A DNA stretch of 64,000 nt. Origin: Synaphobranchus kaupii (lineage: Eukaryota > Chordata > Actinopteri > Anguilliformes > Synaphobranchidae). Location of the stretch: the NCBI GenBank assembly GCA_029718625.1, contig CM056380.1, positions 46,909,017 to 46,973,016 of the forward strand. Direction: 5' to 3'. Position 1 is the stretch's first letter. The number at the start of each line of letters is the position of its first letter. Both the position numbers and the translations under genes were made by a program. Positions 60,901 through 64,000 of the stretch are shown here, one piece after another. The notes beneath the pieces are model-generated. The model was not told where the DNA came from and searched no databases. It was given only the letters and a program-made list of their open reading frames with translations.

Positions 60901-63420
60901 CCCCGGAGAGCCCCGGGGATGATCAGTTCACCCTGGATGGCATCGAGTTCAGCCCACGGCTGCTGGACGCGGGCCTGGCCACGCCCGTGATGGGCCAGAC
61001 ACTGGCCTCGGGGTCAGAGGTCGGAGCTGGAGGAGCGGAGCGGGTGCTTAAAGAGGATGCCGGAGCCGGGGTAGAGAGGGCAGGGAACGCCAGGCCTGAG
61101 GGTCCTACCAGGGTGAGTCCAGAGGTGTTACTGCATGATCTTTGTGTACATTATCCTTGTTTTCAATTTGCATTTGACACTTGGATTTTCTAAGTGCATG
61201 GATATTGTAGTGATCACCCCTGTCACGTCAATGAAACAAAGACCTTACTTGCCGCTCTGCAACCATTACCTCATTGCCGAAAGGCAGGGCCACTCAGTGC
61301 GACTGGAATGTTCTGCTACAGCACATTTCCTAGTGACATCACCACAGATTTTATTCTAGACAAACAAGACTCCTGCCTTCCTTCCATCCCCCTGTTTAAC
61401 TCCAGGAGGTTCTGGTTAGTAACTAGAGTTTCTAGTGCATCCCAACATTCCTTGAAACCGTGGTATGCTTGGTCACAAATGTCCAGAAGATATATAAAAT
61501 CTGAACATTCCACCATCAACACTAGAGAGAATGAGCTTTCAATATTAATATGTAGTTTACCATCTGGTTAATGTATTAAAAATACCTGTGACTTCAGCCT
61601 GGCTGGAAGGAATTTTCTCTACAGTATAAAGCTGCACACTGTAGACACGTGGACATTTACCCAGAGTGGCTGTCAGAGAGGGAAGGGTCTGCTACTCAAT
61701 CTTTGCAATGCTGGATTTGTCTTCTCAGCTGGAGGCGGGGCTACCGCACGACTGCAACCACAATGTGCTGGAGAACATTGTGCAGCTGGACGGGGCCTGC
61801 GGCGGCAGCAGCTCGGAGGAGGAAGAGGAGGAGGAAGGGGCGGGCGAGGGGGACGGGGATGCCATGGGGGAAAACGAGTTTCTGGGCATGATCAACGCCG
61901 ACGCCCTCCGGGCCCTGCAGGAGGGCGAGGGGAGCACAGGTGGGGGTTCCTCCGACAGCTGCAGCGACGGAGCGGACAAGCTCGAGGAGGAAGAGGAGGT
62001 GAGGAAGGAGGGTGGGACTGCGGGAGGGAGGGTTCAGGTATGGGAGGAATAGAGACTGGTGGGTTTAAGTGACAGTGATGGGTGGCCGGTCGCGGTAGCT
62101 TGCATGGGGCTAGGCTCTGGTCTGTTCCATAATGACAGACAAAAACATGGACAGTTTAATCAAAGGTTATTGAATGAGATTTATGACTGAACTGAAAAGA
62201 GTGACAGATTGCCATTGCCAAACAGAGGTACACGTACTGTGTATGTCTGAAGATTTAGCTTCACCACCTGGTTTGTCAGATCTGCTTGCAGTTACGAGAG
62301 AATGTCAGCAGGTGGTGCTGTGACATCATTTTAGGGTGACATCTGAGTCTCCAGGGTAGTCTATGATCATTGAGTAATGTTCAGTTGAGGATAAATTATA
62401 TCCCATTCCTCAGTAAACATACACACTTTGTACATTGTCTCTTGTGATGGCTGTTTACAGAATCCTTCTATATGTAAGTACTGCTTTTTGCAGGACCCAC
62501 TGAATTCAGGGGATGATGTCAGTGAGCAAGACATCCCAGACCTCTTTGACACGGACAATGTTGTTGTGTGTCAGTACGACAAGGTGGGTTTCCGTTCCTT
62601 GGAACCCTTCATTAAAGGAAGAGTTCATATTTTTGATATTGGTTAAATTTTACTGTATGCTTTTGATTGGCACAAACCATTTTTGTATGTAATGGTTTTT
62701 GGTGACCTGCTAGCTTTATAGGGACATTTGGGGTCTTTGCGGTCTAAAGCAAGAAAATGCACTTCAGAAGCACACAAAATACTATGCGGCCCCTTGGGTG
62801 GTTTATTTCAGCTTAATGGTGTCCCCCGATGGCAGTAGGAATGGGCTTAATAGTAGCATACTTGTCATGGGAAGTTTGTGTTGGCTCAAGATGAAGCCAA
62901 TTCCTATTTGTTTGGTAACAGCATGGAGCCAGTCCCAAATAGCCCACATGAGTTGGGTGGGAACTTCCTTCATCTTTTGCTGATTAAGGCGACCTGATTT
63001 CTTTTCTGAATAGTATTACTCCTGATTCACCCTTTTCCCAACACTCATAGCGAGAAGTGGAGCTGATTTGTATATGTGTTTGGGCCAAATGCAATTAAGC
63101 TGGATTGGACTGAAGAGTATGACAGTACTGCAATTACAGGACAAATATTGTGCATAGATGTCCCTGTTGAAAAGGAAGTTGCATGACAATTTACATTGCA
63201 TCAAATTACCCAGTTGTTAATTTATTGAACCATACCCAGAATGACTTGCAATGCAGTTCCTGCCAAAAGGTCAGAACCATTCTCTCACTTACTGTGTTGT
63301 GTTGTATTACAGATCCATCGCAGCAAGAATAGGTGGAAGTTCTACCTGAAGGATGGGGTGATGTGTTTTAGCGGAAAAGATTACGTTTTCTCCAAAGCCG
63401 TGGGGGAGGCGGAGTGGTGA
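54905..63420 (+). CDS. gtf2a1l: GTF2A1L: TFIIA alpha/beta-like factor (nine exons, one apparent frameshift)
   Basis: Large-subunit paralogue of general transcription factor TFIIA. It pairs with TFIIA-gamma, contacts TBP at promoters and is germline-enriched in mammals. The N-terminal helical domain (PKLYLSVIEDVIDSLREIF) is in exons 1-3. A linker with the ALF-specific HLYKVNVPVMVTQAPGG and a polyQ tract is in exons 5-6. A QLDG taspase-1-type site and Glu-rich stretch are in exon 7. The C-terminal barrel (DPLNSGDDVSEQDIPDLFDT, then IHRSKNRWKFYLKDGVMCF) is in exons 8-9. It is called GTF2A1L rather than GTF2A1 because ENEFLG, HLYKVNVP and SEQDIPDLFDTDN match ALF. All phases agree except for one extra base in exon 6 (C8 at 60850-60857). 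Without it the protein would be 469 residues (human 478); as written it ends after 250. Confidence 0.94.
55667..55768 (+). CDS. gtf2a1l: gtf2a1l exon 2
   Basis: Thirty-four codons starting PKLYLSVIEDVID, the TFIIA N-terminal helix. Acceptor CTGCAG, donor GTGAGA, phase 0 to 0. Confidence 0.96.
56031..56068. repeat. Perfect 17-bp hairpin in gtf2a1l intron 2
   Basis: TGTAGTAAGACATAAAT and its exact complement, separated by a 4-nt loop (AAAG). Confidence 0.8.
57216..57339 (+). CDS. gtf2a1l: gtf2a1l exon 3
   Basis: LWESKVMQSKAVEGF to LQLPSNYAQTLHKPT. Ends in phase 1 with donor GTCAGG. Confidence 0.95.
57521..57755 (+). mobile_element. Dispersed fish repeat, full-length-like copy
   Basis: Contains GTGGAGTTTGCATGTTCTCC, CACAGTCCAAAGACA, GCTAATTGGAGACTC and ends near GGATGGA. 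Same family as 35542-35740 (opposite strand) and 59598-59770. Lies in gtf2a1l intron 3. Known to me as a very common teleost repeat, but I cannot name the family safely. Confidence 0.75.
58394..58446 (+). CDS. gtf2a1l: gtf2a1l exon 4
   Basis: Fifty-three nucleotides encoding SVVIPAGQNVQNFTTKV (human ASLVIPAGRTLPSFTTAE). Restores phase 0. Confidence 0.92.
58447..59911 (+). other. gtf2a1l intron 4
   Basis: Mostly unremarkable AT-rich DNA, with a repeat tail at 59598-59770. Confidence 0.8.
59598..59770 (+). repeat. Dispersed-repeat tail amplified as a 41-bp tandem repeat (x3)
   Basis: A truncated copy of the 57521-57755 family. Its last 41 bp (CCTGACCAGGAATAAGCTGG, then TTAGATAATGGATGGATGGA) are repeated three times. 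Confidence 0.85.
59912..60005 (+). CDS. gtf2a1l: gtf2a1l exon 5
   Basis: Encodes NSTASLATFSLPPGVSYPVQ and IPAGVTLQTSS. Ends in phase 1 with donor GTAAAA. Confidence 0.93.
60170..60452 (+). repeat. 47-bp minisatellite, six copies, in gtf2a1l intron 5
   Basis: The unit contains CTGCTGACAGGCTGAATGCT and CCATTCTGCACAGCACAGTC. Copies are nearly identical. Confidence 0.96.
60567..61112 (+). CDS. gtf2a1l: gtf2a1l exon 6 (contains apparent +1 frameshift)
   Basis: Starts in the codon of Gly before HLYKVNVPVMVTQAPGG. The polyQ tract is 60784-60820 (5 Gln, Pro, 6 Gln). The frame used by exons 1-5 hits TGA at 60920-60922. After the C8 run the homologous frame continues as DDQFTLDGIEFSPRLLDAGL to PEGPTR, ending in phase 0 (donor GTGAGT) as exon 7 requires. 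The exon is 546 nt, one more than phase allows. Confidence 0.9.
61729..61998 (+). CDS. gtf2a1l: gtf2a1l exon 7 (acidic region, taspase-1-type site)
   Basis: Ninety codons. QLDG at 61783-61794 fits the taspase-1 consensus Q-(F/I/L/V)-D/G. It is followed by a Glu-rich run and GENEFLGMINADAL, an ALF-specific block. Confidence 0.94.
62494..62583 (+). CDS. gtf2a1l: gtf2a1l exon 8
   Basis: Thirty codons: DPLNSGDDVSEQDIPDLFDT, then DNVVVCQYDK, the start of the C-terminal barrel. Donor GTGGGT. Confidence 0.97.
63313..63420 (+). CDS. gtf2a1l: gtf2a1l exon 9 (stop codon)
   Basis: IHRSKNRWKFYLKDGVMCF to SKAVGEAEW and TGA, matching the invariant TFIIA C-terminus. Confidence 0.97.
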   Translation: MHRSKNRWKFYLKDGVMCFSGKDYVFSKAVGEAEW

Positions 63421-64000
63421 ACAAAGAGGCCGTTAGATCCAGGCGTCCCATAGGTCAACTCGCTCTGTAGGTAAACCAGACATAATGAGAAAACACGCCT
63501 AATGTGTTTAGAAAATAACCTAACAAGAACTCTACAAGAAAATAAGTTAATTCAAGTCGGTGAGAAGTAACCATGGCGACCAGTGAAGCGGAAAAAGGAG
63601 GCAAAAGCCTTCCCCTGCCTCAAATGGAGCTCCTGGACTGAGAGAATTTATAATGAGCCATTACTGCGAATGGCTTTTTGAGTTTCCCTTTATTCATGCG
63701 GTTGTTTATGTTGCATTGTGTAATGCCGTTAAATTCAAATCAGGCTCATTTGTGGAGCAACTCCGGAGGAATGCTAATGGCGTCTGCTCTTGCGCATTCA
63801 GTCATGTGTATTGTGTCTGACTTTAAAACCTTTTTTTTTTAGCGAGAGATGGAGAATGTTTAAATTTTTTCTTTATTTATGGATATGAATTCATTTATTT
63901 ATGTTTGTGGATAAAATCTGCTAAATGGCAATCCAGTGTTGTGAATATATACGATTCTGGGGTCTTGAGGTTATCTGCTTTATTGATCTCAATTGATGGA
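63421..64000 (+). other. gtf2a1l 3'UTR / downstream flank
   Basis: AT-rich. I see no canonical AATAAA (only ATAAA words near 63911), no further gene, and no lhcgr coding sequence within the window. Confidence 0.6.

Overview
The window is vertebrate nuclear DNA, almost certainly from a ray-finned (probably teleost) fish. It has long introns with GT/AG boundaries, dense CA/TG and CT microsatellites, and fish-type mobile DNA: L2-like LINE, V-SINE-like, Tc1/mariner and TTAA-flanked elements. I cannot name the species.

Three genes lie head to tail on the + strand in the order ppp1r21 - ston1 - gtf2a1l, which is the order I recall for human 2p16.3 (PPP1R21-STON1-GTF2A1L, next to LHCGR). All were recognised by translating exons and comparing them with remembered vertebrate proteins. 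ppp1r21 (6699-32111) can be assembled from 22 exons into 786 codons with every splice phase consistent. It encodes a coiled-coil Rab5-effector/FERRY-complex protein with a KVPF PP1-docking motif. ston1 (49578-53076; 705 residues; probable non-coding first exon near 40.4-40.7 kb) encodes the endocytic adaptor stonin-1, with a stonin homology domain and a mu-homology domain. gtf2a1l (54905-63420; nine exons) encodes the TFIIA alpha/beta-like factor. Its exon 6 has one base too many in a C8 run, so as written it would stop after 250 residues.

Layout: 1-6059 is intergenic with no recognisable gene. 6060-6698 is the presumed ppp1r21 promoter/5'UTR, packed with AACGTT words. 6699-34.1 kb is ppp1r21 and its 3'UTR, including a 4-kb 21-bp minisatellite that fills intron 20 and a Tc1 fossil in the 3'UTR. 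34.7-38.0 kb is a nest of repeats: a MITE-like element with an expanded 28-bp minisatellite inside an older dispersed repeat, then a 5'-truncated L2-like LINE on the - strand, then a 161-bp hairpin element. 38-40.4 kb is unremarkable intergenic DNA. 40.4-54.1 kb is ston1, and 54.9-63.4 kb is gtf2a1l, followed by 3' flank.

The strongest oddities are these. The ppp1r21 intron 20 minisatellite contains no AG dinucleotide for almost 4 kb up to the true splice acceptor. An A-B-A'...B' duplication lies around ppp1r21 exons 18-19. gtf2a1l has an apparent single-base frameshift. Splice phases would allow an in-frame ston1-gtf2a1l read-through transcript like human SALF. Two clean hairpins lie in the ston1 3'UTR. 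Nothing here resembles a prokaryotic-type system, and the very long open frames at 26-30 kb are a product of the repeat, not genes.
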